Below are positions 28,068 through 37,971 of a stretch of DNA of 64,000 bases, one piece after another. Origin of the DNA: Bacteroidota bacterium. GTDB taxonomy: Bacteria > Bacteroidota > Bacteroidia > 2-12-FULL-35-15. Within the stretch, counting starts at the first letter, position 1. Each line of letters starts with the position of its first letter. Made by a program: the position numbers and the translations under genes. The notes below the pieces were generated by a model. That model saw only the letters and a program-made list of their open reading frames with translations. It had not been told where the DNA came from and did not search any database. The stretch spans positions 135,369 through 199,368 of the forward strand of contig JADJHE010000005.1 in assembly GCA_016707685.1 (NCBI GenBank). Direction: 5' to 3'.

Positions 28068-29918
28068 TTACTTTTTAAATCGTTTGTCTAAATCCTCTAA
28101 TGAAAATGTTGTTATTGTAGGCTTACCAGTTGGAGTACTATACGGCATTTTACAAGCAAAAAGCTCATCAATAAGATTATTCATTTCCTCTTGCGTAAGC
28201 ACTTTACCCGATTTAATGGCAGTATTAAAAGCCATTGAACGTGCTAAATTTTCACGTTTATCGGACTTCAACTCCATCATGTTTTGTTTGTAGTTTTCGA
28301 GCAAGCCTTCTAATAATTGAACAGAATCATGTTGGGCTGTATCGGCAGGAACACCATGTATTACGAATGTATTTTTACCAAACTCACTTATATCAAATCC
28401 GATTGCAAGAATATCATCGCGCAACTCTTTTACCAATGCAAAATCTGCTGCATTTAGTTCAATCGCTTTCGGAAAAAGCTCTTGTTGTGTTGCCGACTTG
28501 TGTTTTTCAAAACTTGCAAGTATTCGTTCGTACAAAATTCGCTCATGCGCACCTTGCTGATCAATTACCATAAATCCGGTTTTGATGTGCGACAGAATGT
28601 ATCTATTGTGTAACTGATAGGTTATTTTTTTATTGCTTTCATGCAATTCATTGTCCCAATCGGCATCAATTGATTGCTGCTGAACTTCATCTTGCTTTAG
28701 CTCAAAATGCTGTTGATTATCGTTATGGCGAGAATACATTTTCTCCCAATTAGATTTATTCGACAATTCGCGATCCGTTGTATTTTTCGAAAAATCAGGT
28801 TTTTCTACCTTGAACGGATTATAAGTAGGATCTACTTTAATTGTAGGCTGTTTGATTATACCATCAATTGGCTTCAATGGCATATTGTACAAATGTGCTT
28901 CTTGATCAAAATCCAAGCTAGGCGCAATGTTAAATTGCCCCAACGATTTTTTTACAGTAGAACGCAAAAACGCATAAATCGCTTTTTCATCCTCAAACTT
29001 TACTTCTGTTTTTGTAGGATGAATGTTGATATCAATTGTTTTTGGATTTACATCCAGCATCAAAAAGTAGGATGCAAAACTATCATTTGGCAACAACTGA
29101 TCAAAAGCAGCTTGCACTGCATGATGCAAATACGCATTTTTGATAAAGCGTTTATTCAAAAAGAAAAACTGTTCTCCTCTTGTTTTTTTTGCAAACTCGG
29201 GTTTAATAACAAAACCTTTTATTTTTACAATATCGGTATCTTCTTCAACAGGAACCAAACGAGAATTATAGGAATTACCAAAAATTCCCATCAATCGTTG
29301 TTTTAAATTTCCTGCGGTAAGGTTAAATATCTCTGAATTATTGTGGTGTAAACTAAATGCTACTTCGGGATTTGGTATAGCAACACGTTGAAATTCATCA
29401 ATAATGTGTCGTAACTCAACAGAATCTGTTTTTAAGAAATTTCTACGCGCAGGAACATTGTAAAATAAATTTTTGATCGAAATACTTGTTCCTTCTGGCG
29501 CATTACATGCCTCTTGCGATTTCAATTCACTTCCTTCAATTTCTATCTTCACCCCTACTTCATCGCCTATTCGTTTGGTTTTTAATTCTACTTGAGCAAT
29601 CGCGGCAATGGATGCCAAGGCTTCACCTCTAAATCCCATGGTACGAATTGCAAATAAATCATCTGCTTTTCTGATTTTGGAGGTTGCATGACGCTCGAAA
29701 CTCATGCGAGCATCGGTTTCACTCATTCCACAGCCATTATCAATCACCTGAATTAGGGTTTTTCCTGCATCTTTTACGATCAGCTTAATGCTCTTAGCGC
29801 CTGCATCCAATGCATTTTCCATCAATTCCTTCACAGCTGAAGCTGGTCGTTGAACCACCTCACCTGCAGCAATCTGATTTGCTACTGAATCGGGTAAAAG
29901 TTGAATGATATCTGCCAT
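28068..29918 (-). CDS. mutL: DNA mismatch repair protein MutL
   Basis: 616 residues, intact. GHKL ATPase motifs: ELMENALDAGAKS (catalytic Glu), IDNGCGM and TMGFRGEALASIAAIA; the NPKTIDINIHPTKTEVKF stretch closes the N-terminal domain. The C-terminal domain has VIDQQGAHERILYE, the DQHA(x)2E(x)4E-like endonuclease motif in a modified form. MutL connects MutS to nicking and strand removal; its partner mutS lies at 59-61.7 kb. First gene of the rhomboid/EEP operon, with a promoter box 16 bases upstream. Confidence 0.95.
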   Translation of the reverse strand: MADIIQLLPDSVANQIAAGEVVQRPASAVKELMENALDAGAKSIKLIVKDAGKTLIQVIDNGCGMSETDARMSFERHATSKIRKADDLFAIRTMGFRGEALASIAAIAQVELKTKRIGDEVGVKIEIEGSELKSQEACNAPEGTSISIKNLFYNVPARRNFLKTDSVELRHIIDEFQRVAIPNPEVAFSLHHNNSEIFNLTAGNLKQRLMGIFGNSYNSRLVPVEEDTDIVKIKGFVIKPEFAKKTRGEQFFFLNKRFIKNAYLHHAVQAAFDQLLPNDSFASYFLMLDVNPKTIDINIHPTKTEVKFEDEKAIYAFLRSTVKKSLGQFNIAPSLDFDQEAHLYNMPLKPIDGIIKQPTIKVDPTYNPFKVEKPDFSKNTTDRELSNKSNWEKMYSRHNDNQQHFELKQDEVQQQSIDADWDNELHESNKKITYQLHNRYILSHIKTGFMVIDQQGAHERILYERILASFEKHKSATQQELFPKAIELNAADFALVKELRDDILAIGFDISEFGKNTFVIHGVPADTAQHDSVQLLEGLLENYKQNMMELKSDKRENLARSMAFNTAIKSGKVLTQEEMNNLIDELFACKMPYSTPTGKPTITTFSLEDLDKRFKK

Positions 29919-29934
29919 AGTTTTAAAAGCCTTA

Positions 29935-29942
29935 CAAAAATA
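29935..29942 (-). promoter_or_regulatory. Bacteroidota -7 promoter box upstream of mutL
   Basis: Minus-strand TATTTTTG, exact TAnnTTTG, 16 bases before the ATG. No TTG at -33. Confidence 0.45.
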
Positions 29943-29991
29943 ATACTATTAATGAAATCAGGACGATTTGACAGTAAGTATAATGACGCTT

Positions 29992-30348
29992 TTAGAAGAA
30001 TTTCGCCTTAATTTCGGTCAAAATATTGATTTGAAACCAATCGTGTAAATAAATAGCAAATAAAACAGCAAAAATGAGTGCAAACGACAATAACAAACCT
30101 ACTATTTTTCCAAATGAATTGCTACCCGACAAAAGCACTTTTGCCACCAATAGTTCAACCCGAGCATTCAAATAGCTATAGGCCGGAACAAGAATAAAAA
30201 CGAGTACCAGCATAGCAATAGCGGTAAACTTGTAAGGGTTTAACTCTAACTTATAGTGAATAATATTATCGGTAATATAGCCCGTAAGAAGATTAACTGT
30301 TAAAACAGTAATCATTAACACCATTATACCAAATAGCTTTTTAAACAT
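29992..30348 (-). CDS. Small integral membrane protein, function unknown
   Basis: 118 residues with three or four membrane segments (about 8-27, 42-62, 80-104) and short basic loops. There are no charged residues within the spans and no motif I recognise. The ending (IYLHDWFQINILTEIKAKFF) is amphipathic. It stands alone, between mutL and the divergent GH3/beta-lactamase gene. The 168 bases between it and that gene hold no promoter box that fits well. Confidence 0.6.
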   Translation of the reverse strand: MFKKLFGIMVLMITVLTVNLLTGYITDNIIHYKLELNPYKFTAIAMLVLVFILVPAYSYLNARVELLVAKVLLSGSNSFGKIVGLLLSFALIFAVLFAIYLHDWFQINILTEIKAKFF

Positions 30349-30516
30349 AATTTCAATTTTACAGACACGAATTTACAGGAATCGACAGATATTCTAAAAT
30401 AAACTCATTAACAGTAAAAGGTTAATAATTATAAGCATTAGTAGAAAATCTCACCTTTATTTGGGCTTAATTTTAGCATCATTATTGTTTATACACTTCT
30501 GTCCAAAAATCAACGA

Positions 30517-33446
30517 ATGTTAAAATTAAAATCAGTATTCATTTTTACGATTGCGAGTCTCATCCTTTTAAGTTTTATCCCCAAGAAAGAAGTACAAAAC
30601 CCTCCTTTCTATTCCAACAATACACACTGGGCGGATTCTGTTTTTAAAACATTAACACCCGATGAGCGCATTGCGCAACTATTTATGGTGGCTGCATACT
30701 CCAACAAAGACAAAGTGCATGTGAATGAATTAAAAAAATTAATTACAGAATATAAAATTGGTGGATTGATTTTTTTTCAAGGAGGTCCAGTTCGTCAGGC
30801 ATTCCTATCCAATCAATACCAATCCCTATCAAAAGTCCCTTTACTAGTCTCTATGGATGCCGAATGGGGATTAGCCATGCGTTTGGATAGTACTACAAAA
30901 TTCCCACGTCAGATGGCATTGGGTGCTATTCAAAATGACAGTTTGATTTATGATATGGGAGCTGAAATTGCTCGTCAGATAAAACGAATTGGCATGCAAG
31001 TAAGTTTTTCACCCGACATTGACATCAACAACAACTCAAAAAACCCTGTTATTGGCACACGTTCTTTTGGCGAGAGTAAATTAAATGTGGCTCGAAAAGG
31101 AATTATGTACATGAAAGGATTACAAGATAATCATGTATTGGCTTGCGGAAAACATTTTCCTGGACATGGGGATACTGATAGCGACTCACACAAAACATTA
31201 CCGACTATAAAAAGTTCAAGAGCACGATTGGATTCATTAGAACTTTATCCATTTAAAGAACTAATAGCACATGGCTTAGGAAGCATGATGGTGGCACATT
31301 TAAGCATCCCTGCATTGGACACTACACCTAACCAAGCATCTACACTCACAAAAAAATAGTAACAGGATTATTAAAAGACACCTTAGGATTCAAAGGCTTA
31401 ATATTTACAGATGCATTAAACATGAAAGGTGTAAGCAAGTTTTACAAACCTGGCGAAGTAGATGCCAAAGCATTGATTGCGGGAAATGATGTTTTATTAT
31501 TTGCTGAAGATGTTCCTACAGGAATAAAAGAAATTAAAGCTGCCATAGAACGTGGAGAAATTACACAAGAAGAAATTGACCAGCGTTGCATGAAAATACT
31601 ACTAGTAAAACAATGGTCGGGACTTGATGGCTACAAAAAAATACAAATCAAAAATTTATACGAAGATTTAAACACCAAGGAAGCTGAATTAATCAACCGA
31701 AAATTAAACGAAGCAGCATTAACCTTATTGCAAAATAAAAATGATCGTATTCCATTACAACAATTAGATACATTAAAAATTGCTTCCTTAAATTTAGGAT
31801 ATAAGGAATTGAATGTATTTCAACAAACCCTTTCAAATTATTCGCCAATTACACATTTTGGTATCGACAAAGAAGCCAAACAAATAGCCTTTGATACTAT
31901 TTTAACCAAATTAAAAAGCTACAACTTGGTAATTGTTCACTTAAACAATACCAATCAAAAGCCTGATAAAGATTTTGGATTAACACCACAAGTAAAATCG
32001 ATGTTGGATGCATTGGTAAAACAAAACAAAGTAATCATCAATATTGCAGCTAACCCCTATATCCTAGAAAAAATTGAAAGTGTAAAAGATGCAGAGAGTA
32101 TTATCATGAGTTATGAAGACAATGAGTATAGTCAAAGCTATGCTGCTCAATTAATATTTGGTGGAGTTGCTGCAACTGGGAAGCTACCAATTAGCATTGG
32201 AAGCTATAATTATGGAACTGGTATAACAACGAAAGTGGTTCGTTTAAAATACACCATCCCAGAAGAAGTTGGAACAAACAGTGTGTTGCTAAACAAAATT
32301 GACAGCATTGCATTGAAAGGTGTAAATGATAAAGTATATCCAGGTTGCCAGGTATTGGTTGTAAAAAGTGGAAAAGTGATTTATCAAAAATCATTTGGCT
32401 ACCATACGTACGATAAAAAAATAAAAGTTAAAAATGATGACTTGTATGACATTGCTTCCATCACTAAAATTGCAGCATCAACAATCTCGTTAATGAAATT
32501 GGTTGACGATAAAAAAGTTGGCTTGGATGCATCATTAGGCACATACCTACCCGAACTAAAAGGCAGCAATAAGGAAAATATTGTTATAAGAGAAATGCTT
32601 ACCCATCAAGCTGGATTAAAAGATTGGATTCCATTTTGGAACAAAACGGTTAATAAAGACGGGACCTACAAAGCAGGTATTTACAATTCAGATCCAACTG
32701 ATTTATACTACAAGCGCGTAGCAAACAACTTGTACATCAACAAAAATTACGAGGATACTATTTTCAAACAAATTGTAGATTCGCCCATCAAAGACAAAGG
32801 GAAATATTTATACAGCGATTTAGGATATTATTTTTTAAAACGTATCATTGAAAAAGAAACCAAAACTCCTTTAAACGTGTATGTAAAAAACACATTCTAT
32901 GCACCATTGGGATTAACAACCATGGGCTACAAACCACTAACACGATTTGACAAAGAACGAATTGCACCTACAGAATTGGATAAAAAATTCAGAAAACAAT
33001 TGGTTCATGGCGATGTTCATGATCAAGGAGCAGCCATGATGGGTGGTGTTGGCGGACATGCTGGTGTGTTTTCGAATGCAAACGACTTAGCAGTATTGAT
33101 GCAATTATTTTTAAACAAAGGCGAATATGGAGGAACAAAATACATTGACTCATCTGTAGTAAGTGAGTTTACAAAATGTCAATATTGCAAGGACAACAGA
33201 AGAGCAATTGGTTTTGACAAACCAGAAACGAATAAAGAAAAAGAAAGTCCAGTTTGTGATTGCGTATCCTACATAAGCTTTGGACATGCTGGTTTTACAG
33301 GAACATTAGCTTGGGCAGATCCAGCAAATCAATTGATTTATATTTTCTTATCGAACAGAGTAAACCCAAGTGCTGATGAAAACAAGTTGGCTAAATCGGG
33401 AATACGAACGAAGATACAAGAAGTAATTTACGAAGTAGTGAAATAA
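30517..33446 (+). CDS. GH3 beta-N-acetylglucosaminidase fused to class C beta-lactamase-like domain
   Basis: About 976 residues, with an N-terminal signal sequence or anchor. GH3 part: KHFPGHGDTDSDSH at 212-225 holds the Asp-His acid/base of NagZ-type enzymes and FTDALNMKGV (near 297) the nucleophile Asp. Then a GH3 C-terminal domain, then a serine hydrolase domain with ASITK (SxxK, near 648), YSDLGYYFL (YxN-like) and GHAGFTGT (HxG, near 922). The pair suggests cutting of the peptidoglycan glycan and of its peptide or ester links in one periplasmic protein. One break near 31352 (A7 should be A8). A strong terminator follows. Confidence 0.85.
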
Positions 33447-33449
33447 AAA

Positions 33450-33477
33450 AATCCCCTTCTGAAATCAGAAGGGGATT
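33450..33477. terminator. Bidirectional rho-independent terminator
   Basis: 13-base perfect stem, AATCCCCTTCTGA with TCAGAAGGGGATT and a 2-base loop, flanked by A and T tracts, between the converging GH3 fusion and metK. Confidence 0.85.
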
Positions 33478-33495
33478 TTTTATATAATTCAAAAA

Positions 33496-34746
33496 TTATT
33501 TCAATTTAAATGCTGCTTTTACTTTAGCAACATAATCTAATTTTTCCCAAGTAAACAATTCAACTTTCATTGTTTTTGTTTTTCCATCAGGAGATTTAAA
33601 TGTTTTAGTTACTACTTCGTTCTTACGACCCATGTGTCCATAAGCTGCAGTTTCGCTATAGATTGGTGTACGTAATTTAAAACGTTGCTCAATAAAGTAA
33701 GGACGCATATCAAAAACTTTTTCAACGATTTTAGCAATTTGACCATCAGTCATTTTTACTTTTGCAGTTCCATAAGTATCAATAAAAATACCCATTGGTT
33801 GTGCAACACCAATTGCATAAGATACTTGAACCAATACTTCAGAACAAACTCCTGCAGCAACTAAGTTTTTAGCAATGTGACGAGTAGCATATGCTGCTGA
33901 ACGATCCACTTTTGAAGGATCTTTTCCAGAGAATGCACCACCACCGTGAGCACCTTTTCCACCGTATGTATCAACAATAATCTTACGACCTGTTAATCCG
34001 GTATCACCATGTGGTCCACCGATAACAAATTTTCCAGTTGGGTTGATATGGTAGGCAATTTTGTTGTTGAATAAATGAGCGTATTTAGGATAATTCTTTT
34101 TAACGCGTGGAATTAAAATATCAATGATGTCTTTTTTAATTTTAGCTAACATCTTTGGTTCTGTATCAAAATCATCATGTTGTGTAGAAACAACAATTGC
34201 ATCAATACGAACAGGAACATTATCATCATATTCTAAAGTTACTTGAGATTTTGCATCTGGACGTAAATATTTAATTTGTTTGTTTTCTCTACGCAATGCA
34301 GCTAATTCTAACAAAATACCATGTGCTAAATCCAATGCTAATGGCATGTAGTTAGCTGTTTCATTAGTTGCATAACCAAACATCATTCCTTGGTCACCAG
34401 CACCTTGTTCTTCTTTTTTCTTTCTATCTACACCTTGGTTAATATCAGCAGATTGCTCATGAATAGCAGATAAAATACCACAAGAATTAGCTTCAAACAT
34501 GTATTCACTTTTTGTGTAACCAATTTTACGAATTACTTCACGAGCAATTTCTTGAACATCTAAATATGCTTTTGATTTAACCTCACCAGCAAGTACTACT
34601 TGACCAGTGGTTACTAATGTTTCGCAAGCTACTTTTGATTGAGGATCAAAAGCTAAAAAGTTATCAATTAACGCATCAGAAATTTGATCTGCTACTTTGT
34701 CTGGATGTCCTTCTGAAACCGATTCAGATGTAAATAAGTATCCCAT
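33496..34746 (-). CDS. metK: S-adenosylmethionine synthetase
   Basis: 416 residues, intact. Makes SAM from methionine and ATP. SEGHPDKVADQISDALID (ATP/Mg), GAGDQGMMFGYATNET (methionine-site loop) and GGGAFSGKDPSKVDRSAAYA are the family signatures. It has an insertion around residues 180-230 (QVTLEYDDNVPVRIDAIVVS to IDILIPRV) of normal type. Stands alone between two hairpins, without a recognisable SAM riboswitch upstream. Confidence 0.97.
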   Translation of the reverse strand: MGYLFTSESVSEGHPDKVADQISDALIDNFLAFDPQSKVACETLVTTGQVVLAGEVKSKAYLDVQEIAREVIRKIGYTKSEYMFEANSCGILSAIHEQSADINQGVDRKKKEEQGAGDQGMMFGYATNETANYMPLALDLAHGILLELAALRRENKQIKYLRPDAKSQVTLEYDDNVPVRIDAIVVSTQHDDFDTEPKMLAKIKKDIIDILIPRVKKNYPKYAHLFNNKIAYHINPTGKFVIGGPHGDTGLTGRKIIVDTYGGKGAHGGGAFSGKDPSKVDRSAAYATRHIAKNLVAAGVCSEVLVQVSYAIGVAQPMGIFIDTYGTAKVKMTDGQIAKIVEKVFDMRPYFIEQRFKLRTPIYSETAAYGHMGRKNEVVTKTFKSPDGKTKTMKVELFTWEKLDYVAKVKAAFKLK

Positions 34747-34863
34747 GTTTAGATTTATATTTTATAGTTTGAAATTATTTTTTTATTAACGGACGCTAAA
34801 ATACGATTATTTAAGGAATAGAGAAATTGTTTTAAAGATATTTTATTAAGAGTATTCAACAAC

Positions 34864-34900
34864 AAAAAAGCCCTCGTTTCTATTGAAAAGAGGGCTTTTT
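34864..34900 (-). terminator. Rho-independent terminator after M13 peptidase gene
   Basis: AAAAAGCCCTC pairs with GAGGGCTTTTT across a loop of about 14 bases, flanked by A and T tracts, immediately after the peptidase stop. Confidence 0.8.
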
Positions 34901-34901
34901 A

Positions 34902-36947
34902 TTACCATATTTTAACGCGCTTGTCGGCCGGTCGATACATCTTATCTCCTTCTTTGATATTGAAGGCTTTATAAAATTCATCAATATCTGATAATGGTCC
35001 ATTTATTCTAAATTCAGCAGGTGCATGCACATCACTCATGATTTGTTTTGCTAAGGAGGCATCTGTTCTGTTCACCATCCATGCATAACCATATCCTAGG
35101 AAATAGCGTTGTGTAGCTGTATACCCACCAAACAATTCGGCAGATTGTCCTTGTTTTGTTTTCTTAAATGCCTCTAAGCCCATAATCACACCACCTAGAT
35201 CTGCAATATTCTCACCTTGTGTATTTTCGCCTCTCACATGCATACTATCCAGTACAACGTAATTATTGAACTGTTCAACAATCGAGTTTGTTTTCGCTTC
35301 AAACTTTTGTCGATCTTCTTTTGTCCACCAATCTGTTAAGTTTCCATTTTCGTCATACAAACTACCTTGGTCATCAAAGCCATGTGTAATTTCATGTCCA
35401 AAAGTAGAACCTCCTATAATACCATACAACACTGCATCATCCGGCATTCTGCCTTCAAAACCTGGAACAATAATGTTACAAGCTGGCACTACAATTTCAT
35501 TCATAGTAGGATCGTAATATGCATTGTAGGTTTGAGGATACATTTCCCATTCGTCTTTATTAACAGGTTTCCCAAACTTTCCAATCATAAAGTTATACCC
35601 CCATTTATTCACACTGATTGCATTTTCAACATAACTATTACGGGACAATTCCAATGCACTCATGTCTTTCCATTTATCAGGATACCCAACCTTCATGTTC
35701 AATTTTTTCAACTTACTCTGAGCTTTTGCTTTGGTTACATCACTCATCCAATCAAGTGATTTAATATGTTCAGCATATACATCACGAATATTGTTTCCTA
35801 TCTCTAATAATTTTTCTTTTGTTCCTTTTGGTAAATATTCTTCTACATATACTTGACCTATCAACTCACCTAAAGAAGCATCTGTACTTTCAACAATTGT
35901 TTTCCAACGTGGCTTTTGTTCTTTTACGCCATCTAACACTGTTGAATAAAAATAAAAATCCTGATCAGCAATTTTTTTAGGCAGGTAGTCTGCGAAACGG
36001 TTTAACACACTCCATTTCAAATATACTTTCCAATTATCAAGCGAAACTGTTTTTAAAGTTTTTTCGAGTGCCGTAAAATATTCGGGCTGAGCAACAATAA
36101 TTGAATCAACATTCGACAAGCCTAGCTTTTGAATCATCTCTTCCCATTTAACAGAGGGCGTGAGCTTGTTTAATTGAGCTATGCTCATCTTGTTGTAATT
36201 TTTATACGGATCTCTTAAATCCTCCATCTTACGACTCGACTTAGCAATGGTCGTTTCCAATGCTAAAACACCATCTGCATTCTTTTTTGCAATTTTGTTT
36301 TCATAGGCAATCAGTTCAAACATTGCAGTTAAATGTTTTGAATATTCGGATCTTATAGATGCATTGCGTTCATCGGTATTAAAATAATAATCACGATCGG
36401 GCAATCCTAAGCGTGGTTGTGAAACATAAACAGCATATTGTGAACTTTTCTTTTCATCACGTGTCACCGTAAAACCAAATGTATTAGGCACACCCATTTT
36501 GTATAGTTCTGCGATTGTATTCAATAAGCTAGGAACATCTGTTATTGCATCTATTTTAGAAAAGGTGGGAATGATTGGAGCAATGCCTACCTTTTCAATA
36601 GTAGTTGTGTCCATTCCAGAATGATAGAAATCACCAATTTTTTGTTTGTTACTTCCTTTCGTTGCTTTTGCATCATTCGCTGAAGACTCGCATATTTTCT
36701 TAATTGATTCATTGATGGTATCCTGAATGGTTCTAAAAATACCATTACTCTTTTCAGAAGAAGGAATCGGATTTGCTTTGAACCAACCATTATTTGCAAA
36801 CAAGAAAAAGTTCTCACCAGGAGCGATGGATGAATCGATGTGTGATGTAACTGGATCTATAAAATTAGCTTCGTTTTCAGTTTTAGGTTCATTGCTCGAA
36901 CAAGCGAACAAGAAGGTGGAGATGGTAATAAATGCTATTTTTTTCAT
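34902..36947 (-). CDS. M13 family (neprilysin-like) zinc metallopeptidase, lipoprotein
   Basis: 681 residues. A lipobox (FLFAC) at the N-terminus marks an outer-membrane or periplasmic lipoprotein. The M13 domain has TFGHEITHGFDDQGSLYD (HExxH), GENIADLGGVIMG (third zinc ligand Glu), and the late APAEFRINGPLSDIDEFYKAF and P-A-D-K-R-V-K-I-W ending. The N-terminal M13_N domain fills residues about 40-420. These enzymes cut short peptides. Its ATG lies one base beyond the gldA stop, so it is cotranscribed with gldA. No frame break. Confidence 0.92.
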   Translation of the reverse strand: MKKIAFITISTFLFACSSNEPKTENEANFIDPVTSHIDSSIAPGENFFLFANNGWFKANPIPSSEKSNGIFRTIQDTINESIKKICESSANDAKATKGSNKQKIGDFYHSGMDTTTIEKVGIAPIIPTFSKIDAITDVPSLLNTIAELYKMGVPNTFGFTVTRDEKKSSQYAVYVSQPRLGLPDRDYYFNTDERNASIRSEYSKHLTAMFELIAYENKIAKKNADGVLALETTIAKSSRKMEDLRDPYKNYNKMSIAQLNKLTPSVKWEEMIQKLGLSNVDSIIVAQPEYFTALEKTLKTVSLDNWKVYLKWSVLNRFADYLPKKIADQDFYFYSTVLDGVKEQKPRWKTIVESTDASLGELIGQVYVEEYLPKGTKEKLLEIGNNIRDVYAEHIKSLDWMSDVTKAKAQSKLKKLNMKVGYPDKWKDMSALELSRNSYVENAISVNKWGYNFMIGKFGKPVNKDEWEMYPQTYNAYYDPTMNEIVVPACNIIVPGFEGRMPDDAVLYGIIGGSTFGHEITHGFDDQGSLYDENGNLTDWWTKEDRQKFEAKTNSIVEQFNNYVVLDSMHVRGENTQGENIADLGGVIMGLEAFKKTKQGQSAELFGGYTATQRYFLGYGYAWMVNRTDASLAKQIMSDVHAPAEFRINGPLSDIDEFYKAFNIKEGDKMYRPADKRVKIW

Positions 36948-36948
36948 T

Positions 36949-37860
36949 TTACTTTTTAGTCAATTGTTTAAATACGTCTTCTAATTTTTGTTCTTCTTTA
37001 TTCAACATCAATACAGCCAAACCACTGCTTACTGCAAATTGAAATACATGCGGACGAATATCATCTGTTGAGTGTACCTCCAATTGCCAAACATTGTCTT
37101 TGGTGTTTTTTGCTTCAGTAACTCCTTGAATATTTTTCAATGCCGATTTAGATGTTGGCTTATCAAATTCAACGATGATAAAATAACCATTCTGCACTTG
37201 TGAATTTTGAAGTGTCTTCGTTTCATCATTTGCCACAATCTCTCCTTTATTGATGATGATAACGCGATCACACATAGCCTCCACTTCTTGCATAATGTGG
37301 GTAGAAAGCATTACTGTTTTTTGTTTTCCAACTGCAATAATCAAATTACGAATTTCAGCTAACTGATTTGGATCTAAACCTGTTGTAGGTTCATCCAATA
37401 TTAACACTTTCGGATCGTGAATTAATGCTTGTGCTAAACCAACACGTTGACGGTATCCTTTCGACAAAGCACCAATTTTCTTTTTCTGTTCTACTTGCAA
37501 GCCAGTAATCTCAATCATTTCAGCAATGCGTTGTTTTACATTTTTAACATGGTGCAAGCCAGCAATAAACTCCAAGTATTCCTTTACATACATATCCAAA
37601 TACAATGGATTGTGTTCAGGCAGATAACCAACTTGTTTACGAACCTCAATACTCTCTTCAGTTACATCGTATCCACAAACAGAAGCTTTTCCCGCAGTTT
37701 GAGGGATAAAGCAGGTTAAAATTTTCATCATCGTTGACTTACCTGCACCATTTGGTCCAAGGAAACCAACTATCTCGGCCGAATTCACCTCGAACGATAC
37801 ATCGTTCAAAGCTTTCTGATCGCCATATAGCTTTGTAATATTTTCTACTTTTATAGACAT
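36949..37860 (-). CDS. gldA: Gliding-motility-type ABC transporter ATP-binding protein GldA
   Basis: 303 residues from the ATG at 37860; a longer in-frame start at 37971 adds non-homologous residues overlapping the rsgA leader and is rejected. Walker A GPNGAGKST, signature LSKGYRQRVGLAQAL, and LILDEPTTGLDPNQL with STHIMQEVEAMCDRV. It matches GldA, the ATPase of the GldA-GldF-GldG complex found across Bacteroidota. GldF and GldG permeases are not in the window, so motility cannot be inferred. The C-terminal accessory domain (HSTDDIRPHVFQFAVS) is typical. M13 peptidase follows directly. A promoter box lies 60 bases upstream. Confidence 0.88.
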   Translation of the reverse strand: MSIKVENITKLYGDQKALNDVSFEVNSAEIVGFLGPNGAGKSTMMKILTCFIPQTAGKASVCGYDVTEESIEVRKQVGYLPEHNPLYLDMYVKEYLEFIAGLHHVKNVKQRIAEMIEITGLQVEQKKKIGALSKGYRQRVGLAQALIHDPKVLILDEPTTGLDPNQLAEIRNLIIAVGKQKTVMLSTHIMQEVEAMCDRVIIINKGEIVANDETKTLQNSQVQNGYFIIVEFDKPTSKSALKNIQGVTEAKNTKDNVWQLEVHSTDDIRPHVFQFAVSSGLAVLMLNKEEQKLEDVFKQLTKK

Positions 37861-37919
37861 AGCAATGTAATTTAGCGTAAAAAGGGTATTGCTTTTAACG
37901 AATATGAAATTCGTAGCTA

Positions 37920-37927
37920 CAAAGCTA
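37920..37927 (-). promoter_or_regulatory. Bacteroidota -7 promoter box upstream of gldA
   Basis: Minus-strand TAGCTTTG, exact TAnnTTTG, 60 bases before gldA. It lies 12 bases from the rsgA box on the other strand. Confidence 0.45.
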
Positions 37928-37938
37928 ATTCTTTTTAA

Positions 37939-37946
37939 TAAATTTG
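37939..37946 (+). promoter_or_regulatory. Bacteroidota -7 promoter box upstream of rsgA
   Basis: TAAATTTG, exact TAnnTTTG, 26 bases before the rsgA ATG at 37972. Divergent with the gldA box. Confidence 0.45.
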
Positions 37947-37971
37947 GGACGTAAAAAATGTTAAAGGGCAA

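Noticed and set aside
34747..34861. SAM riboswitch upstream of metK
   Set aside because: No conserved SAM-I, SAM-II or related core or expression-platform structure visible; only AT-rich leader.
36949..37971. Longer start of gldA at 37971
   Set aside because: The extra 37 residues are not family-like and overlap the rsgA start region.
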